Part shown: piece after piece, positions 32,265 to 43,293 of the stretch
Numbering within the stretch: position 1 is the stretch's first letter
How the letters are laid out: the number at the start of each line of letters is the position of its first letter
Assembly (NCBI GenBank): GCA_000827265.1
Contig: KN834823.1
Span: 170,499-234,498, forward strand
Source of the DNA: Collybiopsis luxurians FD-317 M1
Taxonomy: Eukaryota; Basidiomycota; Agaricomycetes; Agaricales; Omphalotaceae
Length of the DNA: 64,000 nucleotides
Reading direction: 5' to 3'
The notes under the pieces: generated by a model
What the model was told of the DNA's origin: nothing
The model's database searches: none
Seen by the model: only the letters and a program-made list of their open reading frames with translations
Translations under genes and position numbers: made by a program

Positions 32265-33130
32265 ACCTCTCCAGAAGCTGCCTGGGGCGGCACTCCGAGT
32301 TGAAAGACAGCATAACCCCCATCGATCTCGCCACAGTTCCATCGTAGATTGGAATCTGCAATCTCATCCTTCAATTCGTGCCAAATACCAAATCCCTATG
32401 TGGCGCTCCCTCTGTTTTGGACGAAAATCACAGGAACTCTGGAAACGCCGTCTCTCAGGGGTTCCTGGTCTTCTAGTTGGATTTCAGAGTTGAATCGACA
32501 ATAACACGGTGTGTCCATGAGGAGAGCTGTAATTGACGCGGTAGAATCTAGATGTAAAGGCCGTATGTAGCGGCAGATAAGTACGATGTACTCCTGGACA
32601 TGGCTTTTCCGGCAAATATATGACGGGAAGAGGAGCTTAGATATGGAGGCGGATCGATAATTTTCCTTTTGTCAACGATGATGTAATTTTCTTCTTTACA
32701 TGTGTTAGTTAGACAGAAGAAACACCAGAAGTGACATTCTCCACATGGAATAAGAGAAATCTGCTAAAGGTTTTTCCAAAAAAACGGGGCACAGTGCTTG
32801 CTTACATAAATTTGAACTAGAATTCAGCGCCCCAAGTTAGACAGACTGGCGGTGGCACCCGCATTAGCTGTCGTGATAGGCCTAAATAAGGCAAGTTCAT
32901 ACTCTGAAGGAACTCGGAAGGGGCGGCCGACGAGGAAGTATTGAAAAGATTTGCGCAATCGTAAACCAAATTACGCAAGTATATTGGTACTGGCAGAGTT
33001 TCCATGCGCTTACGATCACTCTCGCATTGTATGTACAACATCGTTAGTCAAGGGGGAAAGATGCGTATGCAAATGTACATGTCTTGTCCGAAATTTGAAC
33101 CAATCTCACGGCTAGTCAAACTCTAAGCGA

Positions 33131-33676
33131 CTAGGCGACTACCAATATTTCGCTTAAAGTCTTGAAGAAAGATTCGTCTGATGCCTGAAGCCATTTTATG
33201 GGTTAACCCGAAAATCTGACTATATGAGAATTCCTATTATCACTTACACCGATGTGCGAGAAGTGTGCAACGGTGAGTTAGGCGAAGCCAGTTAGCAAAA
33301 AATCTGGAACTGTGCCATTAAAGTACTGAAACGGAGGGGGTGGCGGAATGCTCGAGCCAGGAGGTTATATGACCCGTTGTACAGGATATCTCTGATAACA
33401 CCGTCGACAGGACCGGGGCATGGATTGGTGCCGCAGCCACTAATCCCAATGACAAGAGCAACTGAGAGTTAAAGTCCTGTATAGACGAGAGACGAGCAGT
33501 CAAATTAACTCGTGTAGAAATTCGGATAAAACGAATGTACCGGACGGTCGATCCTGACAGATAGGACCTCCTGGTGTTACCGATGTCATGTTTGCAGGGG
33601 CACCAATCTGCACATGCTGTCCCAAGGCGACAGTGGCGAAGGAGACAGCAGAGAGTATACTAGTGAAGAGCTTCAT
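33131..33676 (-). pseudogene. decayed copy of the small secreted protein gene
   Basis: Compared with the intact copy at 34468-35029, exon 1 (MKLFTSILSAVSFATVALGQ) has lost two bases just before the codons for the SVRIDRP block, exon 2 has a short deletion at its start and another after the YNGSYN codons, and each shifts the frame. Exon 3 (ending SEILVVA and a stop at 33131) is still readable. Splice sites remain. The alternative, a recently changed short functional form, is unlikely because the frames disagree. Confidence 0.7.
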
Positions 33677-34467
33677 TTTGGAAGGTAGCTTGAGAAGTTG
33701 ATTACTTCTACTGGAGTCGATCAAGCTTAAGCTATAAGCCTCACCAGTCGCACAGGCTCTTGTCTAGACTTCACATAGCACGGAAGGGTAAATAAGCTCT
33801 CAAATCACTCCGACGCAATGGAATGTGTCAGGAATAATTCGGAAGAATGAGCAATATGCTGGGCAGCGGAGGTCATTAACCTCCGCGATGCGCGGAGTAA
33901 GTCTCTTGAAAAGTAGAATCACCGTTTGCGGCCGGAAATAGGTCGAATTTCTTGACAGTCGAAAGCAGCACTGTAGGCTCTACGAATATTAATTGTCCGC
34001 ATGGGAATTTCCAATCGTGTATTGCGAATGCTTCGAATGGTACCTTAGGCGGTGACCAAGTTGTTGAACTTCCCCTCCCCCCGGTGCACAAAGCTTGAGG
34101 TGCAGCCCATTTAAAACACCTCTCAATCTCTGAAAGACAGCTAAACAAAGATAGCCTAACGGTTTGCTGATTATAGAGCGGTGTGTCACTTTGAACACCT
34201 TGTTACACATCACACGGGCGCTTAATTACTCTGTAGAGTTGAGAACATTTGAAGGAACGACCAATAAGAAAAAATGGAAGAGATTTGTTAAATCATAAGC
34301 CAGATCACGCAAGTATAATATTGTGGTACTGGAAAAGCTTCCATGTACTTGCGATCACTCTCGCACCGCACGTACAACACCGTCAGTCTAGGGAGCAAAG
34401 ATATATATATAATTTTGAATGTACAGGATTATCCGAAATTTGGACAAATCTCGCAGTTAGTTGGTTT

Positions 34468-35029
34468 CTATGCGACAACCAAGACTTCGCTCAACGTTTC
34501 GAACAAGGGTCCGTTTGCCGCCTGAAATAATAGTATGTCTCAGCTTGAACATCTAATTTAATGAAATTCTTGATTGTTACTTACCCCGACGAGTGAGAAG
34601 TGTGCAACAGTGAGTTGAGCGTAGCCAGATGGCAAAAAATCTGGAACTGTGCCATTGAAGTATTGGTGCGGAGGAAGGGGCGGAATGGTCGAGTCAGGAG
34701 GCTGCTGAGGGTTATACGGACCGTTGTAAAGGATAGTTCCGATAACACCATCAACAGGACCGGGGCATGGACCTGTCCCGCAGGTACTAATTCCAATAAC
34801 AAGAGCAATTTCAAGGGCTGAGGACTGAAAGTTCTATGTAGATGAGATAATCAAATTAGCTTGTGTCAAAGTTCGAATAAGATGGGCGTACCGGACGGTC
34901 AATCCTGACAGAGATAGGACCACCTGGTATAACTGATGTCATGTTTGTAGGGGCACCAATCTGCACAAACTGTCCCAAGGCGACAGAGCCGAAGGAGAAA
35001 GCAGATAGAACGCTAGTAAAGAGCTTCAT
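34468..35029 (-). CDS. small secreted protein (basidiomycete family), intact copy
   Basis: Exons 34892-35029, 34585-34833 and 34468-34521, all in phase 0, give 146 residues. Signal peptide MKLFTSVLSAFSFGSVALGQ is followed by FVQIGAPTNMTSVIPGG, ISVRIDRP, LEIALVIGISTCGTGPCPG, ILYNGPYNPQQPPD, a YFNGTVPDF block and AQLTVAHFSLVG, ending SEVLVVA. This pattern (two close Cys, PYNPQ, beta-rich) is a recurring short secreted family in Agaricomycetes, often multigenic. No enzymatic residues are evident; the role is unknown. Confidence 0.8.
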
Positions 35030-35660
35030 TTTGGAAGGTAGCTTGATAAGTTGGTTACTTTTGCTGAAGTCGATCAAGCTCAGGCTGGTCAATTTATAGA
35101 CCCCATCAGTCGCCTTAATTCCTAAGGTTCAGGCATTGTTGAACTGCTCCGCATAAGCTCTTGTCTAGACTTCATATAGCACAGAGGGGCAAAGACGCGT
35201 AAAAATCGCTCCGCAACGGACGCTGTCGAGAATGCATCGGAAGGATGAGCAAAGAATGTATATGCTGGGCAGCGGAGGTCATTAACCTCCGTGATACGCG
35301 GCGTAAGACACCTGAACGTTGGAATCACCGTTCGCAGCCCGACATAGGTCGAATATCTTGACAGTAAAGAGCAGTACCGTAGACCCTAAGGTTATGCATT
35401 TTCCACGTGGTGTTTTCCAATCGAATGCTTGGAGTGGTACCTGGGGCGAAGTAGGTGAGTAGGTACCGGCCTAGATACCTCCGGGGTCGCGAAGCCTGAA
35501 GCGCAACGGTTTTGAAACGTCTCTCAGTTTCTGATAGATATTTCCACAAAGGTAGCCTAACAGTCTTGCTGAAATACAGAGCGATATGTATAAACATTTT
35601 GTTACATTTCACATGGGCGCTTAATTACTCGGTAAAGAAAATTTGAAATACGTCCGACTC

Positions 35661-37817
35661 TCAACACCCGGGTAGACCGCTTCTTCCAGATCCACAAGCA
35701 TTGATAAAGCTGTCGGCTTTGGTTCCAGAGAGACTGATGCCAGAGAACTAGTGAATTATGTTTGATCCCTTGCTCAGACTGTATAGTCGTTATGACTCAC
35801 GTTAATATCCTTGCAGGGAGTGGCCTTATTGCAGTCTAAAAGGACAGCAGGACGGGTGGGGGTTCCAGTACCCTGAGATAATTATCATGAGCCATCCTCA
35901 ATTTTCAAGTACACATTCAACCTCACCTGGAAATTCTCGAAGTTTACATCAGAGATTGAAAGAGTACCGGTGTCAGTCGTTCCGCCCTGGGATCAAAGCG
36001 TTATTGTTAAGAAACGCTAAACATATTAAAAACATACCATCCAGAACGCACTAATATCTAAAAGAAGATATTAAGTTATTTCTGTAATTGAGAAAAGTGA
36101 TAGAAAATCAACTGTACAGATAGGATACGCAGCGGCGTCCTATGATAAAGAATCAGTAGAGATAAACATACAGATCTTGGGAGGAATACTCACTAAAGTG
36201 AATCCTGTATACGTGATATTTTTAACGGTACCAGCACAGTTGGGGTAACTCTTAATCATGACACCGGCGTCGGAGTTAGAGATGGTCACATCGCGATACA
36301 GGACATTCTGATGCATTCGCCTCAGCTCAAGGAATGTAAGTATGGAGAGCGCCCCACTGACCTGGACGTTAACTCCAGTCGCTCCAGACCCGAATGATCC
36401 TATGTTGCATCCTATGTTTACGTCTGAGAGCGAATTTATATTAAGCAAATCTTGCTCAAGAGCCTACCCGCTGTGAACCTGCAAGTAATCCGCTCTGCGA
36501 GGAAGCCCTAGTGAGATGATTGTCAGTGTATTCTAAATGCCAGGTGCGAGACATTCATGTACATTGGTGGGAGTCTTGACAGTGACGCATTCGTCTGTCG
36601 AAGTTCATCTCTATCTCCAGGAACCAAAAACGTTAATGATCAAGTGCCTACCTCCATTCTAAACAGACGGTCAATACCTGTAAATGAAGGTGGAAAAGAC
36701 CAAAACTATACCTCGACCGTAACATCATGAACGTAATTGTTGTTACCACTCATGTCAAAACCGTCCGTTTCGCCTACAGGGCAGTGTTATATCAGGTCAG
36801 CTTCAAGCATGAAGAGATCTTACCGATATGAGAAGCAATGATTGACATGTCGTGTGCCTCATTGCTGAACCAACATTAGTTTAAAAGCGTGTTTGGGATT
36901 CATTGAAGCGCCACGAACTTGTTACCTGACATTAAAATCAGAGAATTGGATGGACGCACGGAAACAAAACTGCTTACCAATTATTGTTACATGGAACTGA
37001 GGAGCATCGTACAGTGTGACAGCGGTAATTTCACAGCTGGTGTGAAGAGATGATTTTTTATTTGAAAGGACAAGGGATCGACATACTTGTTACAATTTTG
37101 GAACCGAATCAAACGAGGGCGGCTCGGGTTGAGTGTGAGCTGCGAGAATGATCAAGAATTGAATTTCTCGAATCAGTATAAAAGGGTGTCCGTACATCAC
37201 CGCCAGGCCGGTAGCGATAACCATTGCCTGCGGTCGTCGAGTTAATGAAACAGCGCATTGAGTTTCAATGCAGTAACTTGCCGAATATTGCGCCAGGACC
37301 ATTAAGAAGAATATTCTCGCAGTTCTTTTGAATCAAAGTCAGCAGTAAGCTCAAAGCGGTTCTCGAAACCCACCTCGAAAGTGAGCATAGTCCCGGTCAA
37401 GGCAGGATTGTAAGGTAGGTAGATATTCCCTGCAATGTGTAGGTTCCAGTTGGCAGCATCATCGAAGGTGACCGTAGATCTTCAAAATTGGTAAGAGGCA
37501 GCTTGAAAAAGGAAGCAAAATACTTTGTTTACGCGAGTAGGTAGTTTCCCGCAGGAACATAAAGAAGTACATCGGTTGCAACAGTCGTCGTCACCTGTGG
37601 TATGACGCATTGCTGCCAAGCTCTGGTTAAAGCAGGACCCAGATCTGTTTTATTATCGGCGACGGCACCTAAAAGAATGGAAAGGTCTTGGTAGAATGCT
37701 CTTGTCAGCGTGTAATTACTCACCGTAATTAAGGACACTGCACTCAATAAATGCCAGAGCTTTGTGGACCCGAAAGCCCAACAGCATTAAAGCAACCGCG
37801 AAGAAGAACGGCAACAT
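35661..37817 (-). CDS. GH28 pectinase (rhamnogalacturonase-like), 19 exons
   Basis: Start at 37817 gives signal peptide MLPFFFAVALMLLGFRVHKA and then CSVLNYGAVADNKTD, the usual start of a GH28 beta-helix. Later landmarks: NCENILLNGPGAIFG, NGYRYRPGGD, LIRFQNCNNCEIT, GETDGFDMSGNNNYVHDVTV, NGDECVTVKTPTN, ADVNIGCNIGSFGSGATG, SDAGVMIKSYPNC, and a C-terminus ending SGLPGC. NGDECVTVK with GCNIGSFG points to the rhamnogalacturonase branch rather than to endo-polygalacturonases, which carry NTDD and a GHG motif. It would be secreted and cut the pectin backbone. The frame closes across 18 introns, one starting GC (37276-37281) and one exon of only 7 nt (36652-36658). The exon between the FHVTIIG and NEAHD segments is the least certain. 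Confidence 0.85.
36652..36658 (-). other. 7-nt micro-exon of the GH28 gene
   Basis: AATGGAG between acceptor TTTAG and donor GTAGGC. Only with it do the flanking exons join in frame (phase 0 on its 5' side, phase 1 on its 3' side) to give VE-NG-DECVTVK, the motif expected at this place in the family. Confidence 0.7.
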
Positions 37818-39442
37818 ACTTCACTACGTATATCTTCATTCCTCGTCCGTTCTGATCTTTTATACATCCGTGCACTGGATAATTTTCGACAGAACCTTGG
37901 TTAATACATCCATGTAGGCGGTCCGCGATGAGGAAGAGTAGTGATTGAAGAAAATTAGCATGACTGCCCGTTGCCACGAGGATTCAAGGGGCCATAAAAA
38001 AGCCCTATAACATAAATTAGGTCTCTGCGTGTTACGAGAGGATGACGAGGAGCAACTGGACATGTACTTGAGCGTCACCTGGGTCGAAAAAAGGCTTGGC
38101 TCTTTTTGTTCCTGAAGAAATATCCAGTAAAAATCCGAAGCTTGAGAGAAGTTCAGCTCTTTTCGGGTTTGCGGTGTCGTGACTCCAATCCAGCGCAGCC
38201 CACGAGGTCTCGAAGTAGAAGGAGCTGTGCTGCACACTCGCTTTTCAATTTTCCGAGTACTACGCTATGAGTGCCAATTGGAACATTCTTACTTTACTTG
38301 ATGGATACACATTGAATGTATCAGTAGAGCACACTATCCGAGAGCTGGATATGTGTCCGTGTATGCAATGATTATGATTTTTTGTGCCGTTTCTCCCAAA
38401 TATATCCCAAATAGACAGATGCCAGACCGATGTCCTGTGTTTCGGTCTATTTCGAAGCCATGTTAAGCATCCAGCTGTCCCTAAGTACGGTGAAGCTCAC
38501 ATCCGTTCTTAGACCTCCCCGAGATAGATCTCCGACGACTATCTAGTTGTAGTGAGCCCAACCGTTCACCATCAGATTTGTCGTTGTGATGTCGTTGTGG
38601 AAGCCTGGTAGGGCCTAGCACTAGTGAAACTCTCAGCGCTTGCCGCGCTAGTAGTTGCAAATGCACGTGAGTGAGCACTTGAGACAAAAATGGGTATTGG
38701 AACGCGTATAGCTTTCATAGGTTCCGCGTCTCACAACTGATCAGAGGATTCATCACAGCCTGCCTGAACATGTACAGTTAATACGCCTTACGCGATGTGC
38801 TCTAATGGACGCAATGACTGGAAGACAAGTAGTGCGAAAAATTGTGGCGTCAAATTTATCATATGAGGTTGTGTGAGGGTAGAAACGACATAGATACCCA
38901 TACCCCGTCCTTCGCAACAACCGATACATCAGGCATGATGTTTAGCCAGCTGAGACTGTGCTTTTCAAGTCGATACCCATCGTACTGATTCGACCTGTCG
39001 ACTGGCTGTGTGGGGTGAGTAAACACAAAAGTGCGACTCACCATCTGTTGCCAAAAATTCGTAGCCAGCAGTGAGAGTTCCGGGAGACCATGGATATAGT
39101 AAGTACAATGTTAATCACGCTTTTATTAACAGGAAGCATCTGATGGATGAGGCGCATCTTAGGTGCTACCATAACTGGGTCGTCGCTATGTTACTTACGG
39201 TCATGGGTTTATGCAGAAAGGAAGTAATGCTCACTATTATTGCGCTGAACTACGATATACAAATGTTTCACTAATAGAAAGAAAGAAGATAATTAAGAGT
39301 CGGAAAGGAATAGTTACAGCTACCTATTGGCAATCTAACATACGAGATACCGTCCAGTATTCTGGCACAGCGGCGAAAGAATGTACCTTGTTTTATTAAG
39401 AAGAAAAACCAGTTCAACAGGAAGTCGTACAAGAAATGAGTA
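37818..39442. other. intergenic region
   Basis: Upstream of the GH28 gene. Several 60-125 codon frames occur on the minus strand (37860-38237, 38481-38687, 38859-39044), but none has coherent composition or joins to a larger model. No RNA gene was seen. Confidence 0.45.
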
Positions 39443-40990
39443 TCAATATTTATACAAGGTATCTACCCCTCCTCCAACCGCCGTTAATGCGGTGGAAGGT
39501 GCCAAAGGTCGAGTCTTCTGTACACGTAAAGGGGGATGCAAAAGTCTTGATACAGAGTCAGAAGGTGCAAGCGATGATGCATCGTCATCGCTTCTCCAGT
39601 CATAGATATGTGCTGATTCAGGTGGAACGGACTTCATCCCTGGGTAGAAGATGGCATCTATTCTAGCTCTTTCAGCTCTTTCAGCTCTTTCGCGCAGCAT
39701 TCTCCGTCGCTGCCATAAGCAATAAGATAGGAGAGCGAGAAGTATAAGGGCGACGATGACGCCTATTATAATTCCTGCAAGAGCACCCGTAGAAAGAGAA
39801 TGGGAACTTGTGGCTATATCTCCGGAACCGCTGGTTGGATTTGAAGTTCTGGAAGAAATTAATCAAGATACACAACCGAAAGAAATTTCTTAGACCAACA
39901 TCGCACTAGATCCTGTGGCAGACCTAGTTTTTGATTAGATAAGATACCAATAAAACCGTGCAGGACTTACGTAGTAGTCATTTGAGTGGTGGATATAGTG
40001 GTTCCAGTCGATAAAAAAGTACGCCTGAATTGCAAGGTGAGTTTGATACTGGGAATATCAGCCGTATTACACGTACGACATTCCCGACGTAGCCCCGTTC
40101 GAGGACACCGGGTTACCTCCTGTGACTCTAGATCCCCAGTCTGTGATACAGAGACATGTTCTGATAGTCGTAGTGAGTGCTTACGTTGATATCAAGGTAG
40201 CTGTGATTGTTTGAGAAGAGAGAGTAGTTGGGGTAGAAGTTGTGTCGCTAAAATTAATTAGAAATGTATGACAAGTTCATTGCAAAAAGTGAAACCTTGA
40301 AGGGGGACCTGTAATGCTTGGATCTGGCACGCTTGGACCGCCGTTGGGAGGACTAAGACTAAGAGTTGAAGACAAGGAGATTTAATAACTGTGGATGAGA
40401 ACCAACGAGGGAACCATACGCAGGTGGAGGTGGTTTACTGACAGCAAAGAAATCGGCTGTGGCGTAACCTAACGGGACAGTAGAGGCACGAATGAATGGT
40501 AAAAATGGAATGCCAGAAGCAAAAGCTCTGCGATATTGACAGTTAGAGAGCAGATCACTTGATTATTCAAGTCGAAAGCATACGTGCTATCCAAAGCGGC
40601 AACTGCTTGAAATGAGCTAGTCAAAAGTTGCCTCAGTCTATTTCCGAAAATCTCTCTACCAATCGGCGCCTCACCCTGTAACTGGAATATTAAAAGAAAT
40701 TACACCGCTATTGACGCTACCTAGAGCAGTCGTAGTCGCAGTGACTGCGGGTGCACCCGTTTGAGTGACTACCATGACTAGCGTATGCGTTGAGCTCGCC
40801 GATTCCACTCCTGAGTAAGTCCAAGAGGCTTCGGCATTCTGCCCAATCGTGACCGTGGATAAGATGTGCAAGTCAAGTGTCCCAGGCTCTGGGAGGTGAA
40901 ATCCACCAATAGCACTTGAACCATGCACAAGAAAACTGGGAATATTCAGATGGGCAACTCCGAGTTGCTCAATGTACTCACCAGAGTATC
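39443..40990 (-). CDS. single-pass Ser/Thr-rich membrane protein (Mid2/Kre9-like), 5' end uncertain
   Basis: The extracellular part includes PEPGTLDLHILSTVTIGQ, ASWTYSG and VVTQTGAPAVTAT, a Kre9/Knh1-like beta-sandwich pattern. Later exons encode IPFLPFIRASTVPLGYATAD, PPNGGPSVPDPS and TTSTPTTLSSQTITATL, a Ser/Thr stalk. The last exons contain one membrane helix, LAGIIIGVIVALILLALLSY, followed by a basic stop-transfer CLWQRRRML and a cytosolic tail of about 75 residues ending DTLYKY at 39443. Proteins of this plan act as wall-stress sensors or surface adhesins in fungi; here that is inference. A signal-peptide exon should lie upstream of 40930, but I could not place it with confidence. Confidence 0.6.
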
Positions 40991-40999
40991 AAAATGCCA

Positions 41000-43293
41000 A
41001 CCCTCATCGTAGAGAGCTGGTCGTTGAACAGGGGGAAAGAAAACTATTTTGAATCCCGAAATCATACCTTTAGTATGATTCACCTTCATCATCTCTGTTG
41101 ATCGTGAATTGGAGATGTGATGTGAATCTTTTGCATCCGAGCTCGCAACGGAACTGCGTGATATCTTCTTGGTGTAAGGCAAGCATATTAAGGGAAGAAG
41201 ATGTCAGCATTTTTAATGTATGTACGATGTCCAGCTAATGAATCTGTCGAGGTATCTATTGGGAATGACGAACACGAGTGCCAGGAGATGAGGTATAGCG
41301 AAGACGGCGAATATGACGACGGATTTGTCTATAATAGTCTCATCATGATGGTGCCAACTGCAGACCTGGTAATGGTGATCTTGGACAGGAGATAGACGTT
41401 ATGCTCACGACCAACAGTCATGCGTGGTAAGAGCTTAGTCAAGACCGGGCGGTCTAAACCCGTTCAACAGCGCCTTCGAGTTCGGCTGCCTCTCCGGACA
41501 GGTAGGATCCTTTGAATTCGGTGGTTTGGCAGATTATTCGGGCATTCTGTCCCTTAATGAATTGACTTTTCGAATGATCATCCACAGGTTAACATTCCGT
41601 CGAAGGGACCCCGGACTTAACCGATGGGCTGCGGTTCTGAATGAAAATAGAAGCTAGGATTGACAAGGGGAAAATGTACCTATCAACAATCCTCGATAGC
41701 ATGGCCGTTGAAGATCTTTCTGCCGCAGCGCAGGCCTCAGGTATTTGTCCATTTTCTTCCCGTTTACTCAGCCTATACAGGTTCTGACACTGTGCGGTTA
41801 ACGAGGTCTTAATTGTGATTACATAGTAGAACGGAAGACGTATCCATATCACGACATGCGGTGGAAAGGAAAGCTTTTCAGCTCTCGCTTCCTCGCGAGA
41901 AGCCGCTGGGAAGTAGGCAATGGCTGACCAGTTTCCAAGTCTTGGGTTCAAGTATCTTGTAGTAAGGACATTTTTGTCCAGAATAAATCTAGATGACGTC
42001 TCGAGGATTCGTTGCCTTGACACTCATGCCGTGATTAGAGTTTAATTGCCAGACAGGTTAGACTTGACCTTGACAGTGACTGCGAGCCCGGGAATGTAAC
42101 AAATTCAGCCTTTCACGATGTTATAATATGTCGTTTTTCGACTCAAATGTATACCTTTGCATCTCTGGTTAGTATTCCACACAGCACCAAACGAACACTC
42201 TATCCCGGCTCTCCGAGGCGGGAGTGGCGTGATACGCTCCACGATTTAGTGCCCAAGAGAAGAACTGGATGAGATTTTATACTTATAAGCATGTAGAAAA
42301 GTGTCTTGGCTAGATCCTTCTTCCATTCTGGTGGACAATTAAGCGCTGATAGATTTGGAAACTCATTGGTGAGTAAAGACATAGTCATAAAGAATCGAAG
42401 CATCGACGAAAACAATTATAAACCGAAATGAGTTCAAGGGTGCTCCTGGCTATTAAGAACCATGTCATGTCAAAAAGATTTCTGGCAGTTTTGAACATCG
42501 GTCCTGATAGATAGGTAAACGAATTTTGAAATGAAATATTCAAATCATAGCCGAGCTTCAGGAGCTATTGGAACTTTGCGATAGAATCGCTTTGAGGCGA
42601 AAATGGAGCACCGTAAGTCCATCGGATCCTGATGGTGTTTAAACGACCAATGCGGGAGTCGTAGCTGCAAATTAGATTTCCACAAGGAGGCTGGGCAATC
42701 TTGAAAGTAGGCGATTCGGCTATTGACTTCCTTAATAGAGCTACTGCATTGAATTGTGGCCAGAATTATTCGTTCTTACCACATTGCAGGGACATATGAG
42801 GTTATACTAGAACCGTTCGGCTTTTGAAAGCACTAGGAACACCTACTGCGTGCTTGAACTTTGTAGTCGGGTATCCGAGCTCTACGGGCATGTTGAAGTT
42901 GTCGGAGAGTGTCAGGGAGCATAGCTCTTCAATACCCACCTCCCGAGGCAAATGGGAAACGTTGAGTCGGTATCCGGGAAGAAGCAGCGGAGAATGTCAC
43001 ATGATATGAAGTGACGTACTTTATTCAGTAACTATCATCTCCCTCCGGCTAAGTACTAATAACTCAGCGCTTTGGACGCGGGCGCCGTTATTACTTTCAT
43101 TTTGGAGGTCTTTGGTAGCCGTAATATCAGGCTATCCAAAAACCTACTCTCCCTTTCCAGATTTAATCGGGGAAAACTCGGTCCCTTTTTGGATCTCCAC
43201 TGGTCTCGCACCTTGATAAGAGCTTGCATTTCTACGAGTTTCTTCTCTACCAATATTAATCTCCCACTGTCGAGTAGACATCGAACATTCATC
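41000..43293. other. long stretch with no supported gene
   Basis: About 2.3 kb. A minus-strand frame at 41589-42023 (144 codons) and a hydrophobic stretch near 41300 (VVIFAVFAIPHLLALVFVI, minus strand) are suggestive but lack starts and joins. On the plus strand near 41458, NPFNSAFEFGCLSGQ reads as a possible exon. Any of these may be remnants; none can be assembled into a gene. Confidence 0.35.

Larger units (their letters stand above)
32930..35640. repeat. tandem duplication, two units of about 1.35 kb
   Basis: Unit 1 (about 32930-34230) and unit 2 (about 34280-35640) match along their whole length: both begin near an acgcaagtat...ttggtactgg block (32975 and 34310), both contain a small secreted-protein gene, and both end near gggcgcttaattactc (34215 and 35615). 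The duplication is head to tail and includes about 0.5 kb upstream of each gene. Confidence 0.75.
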
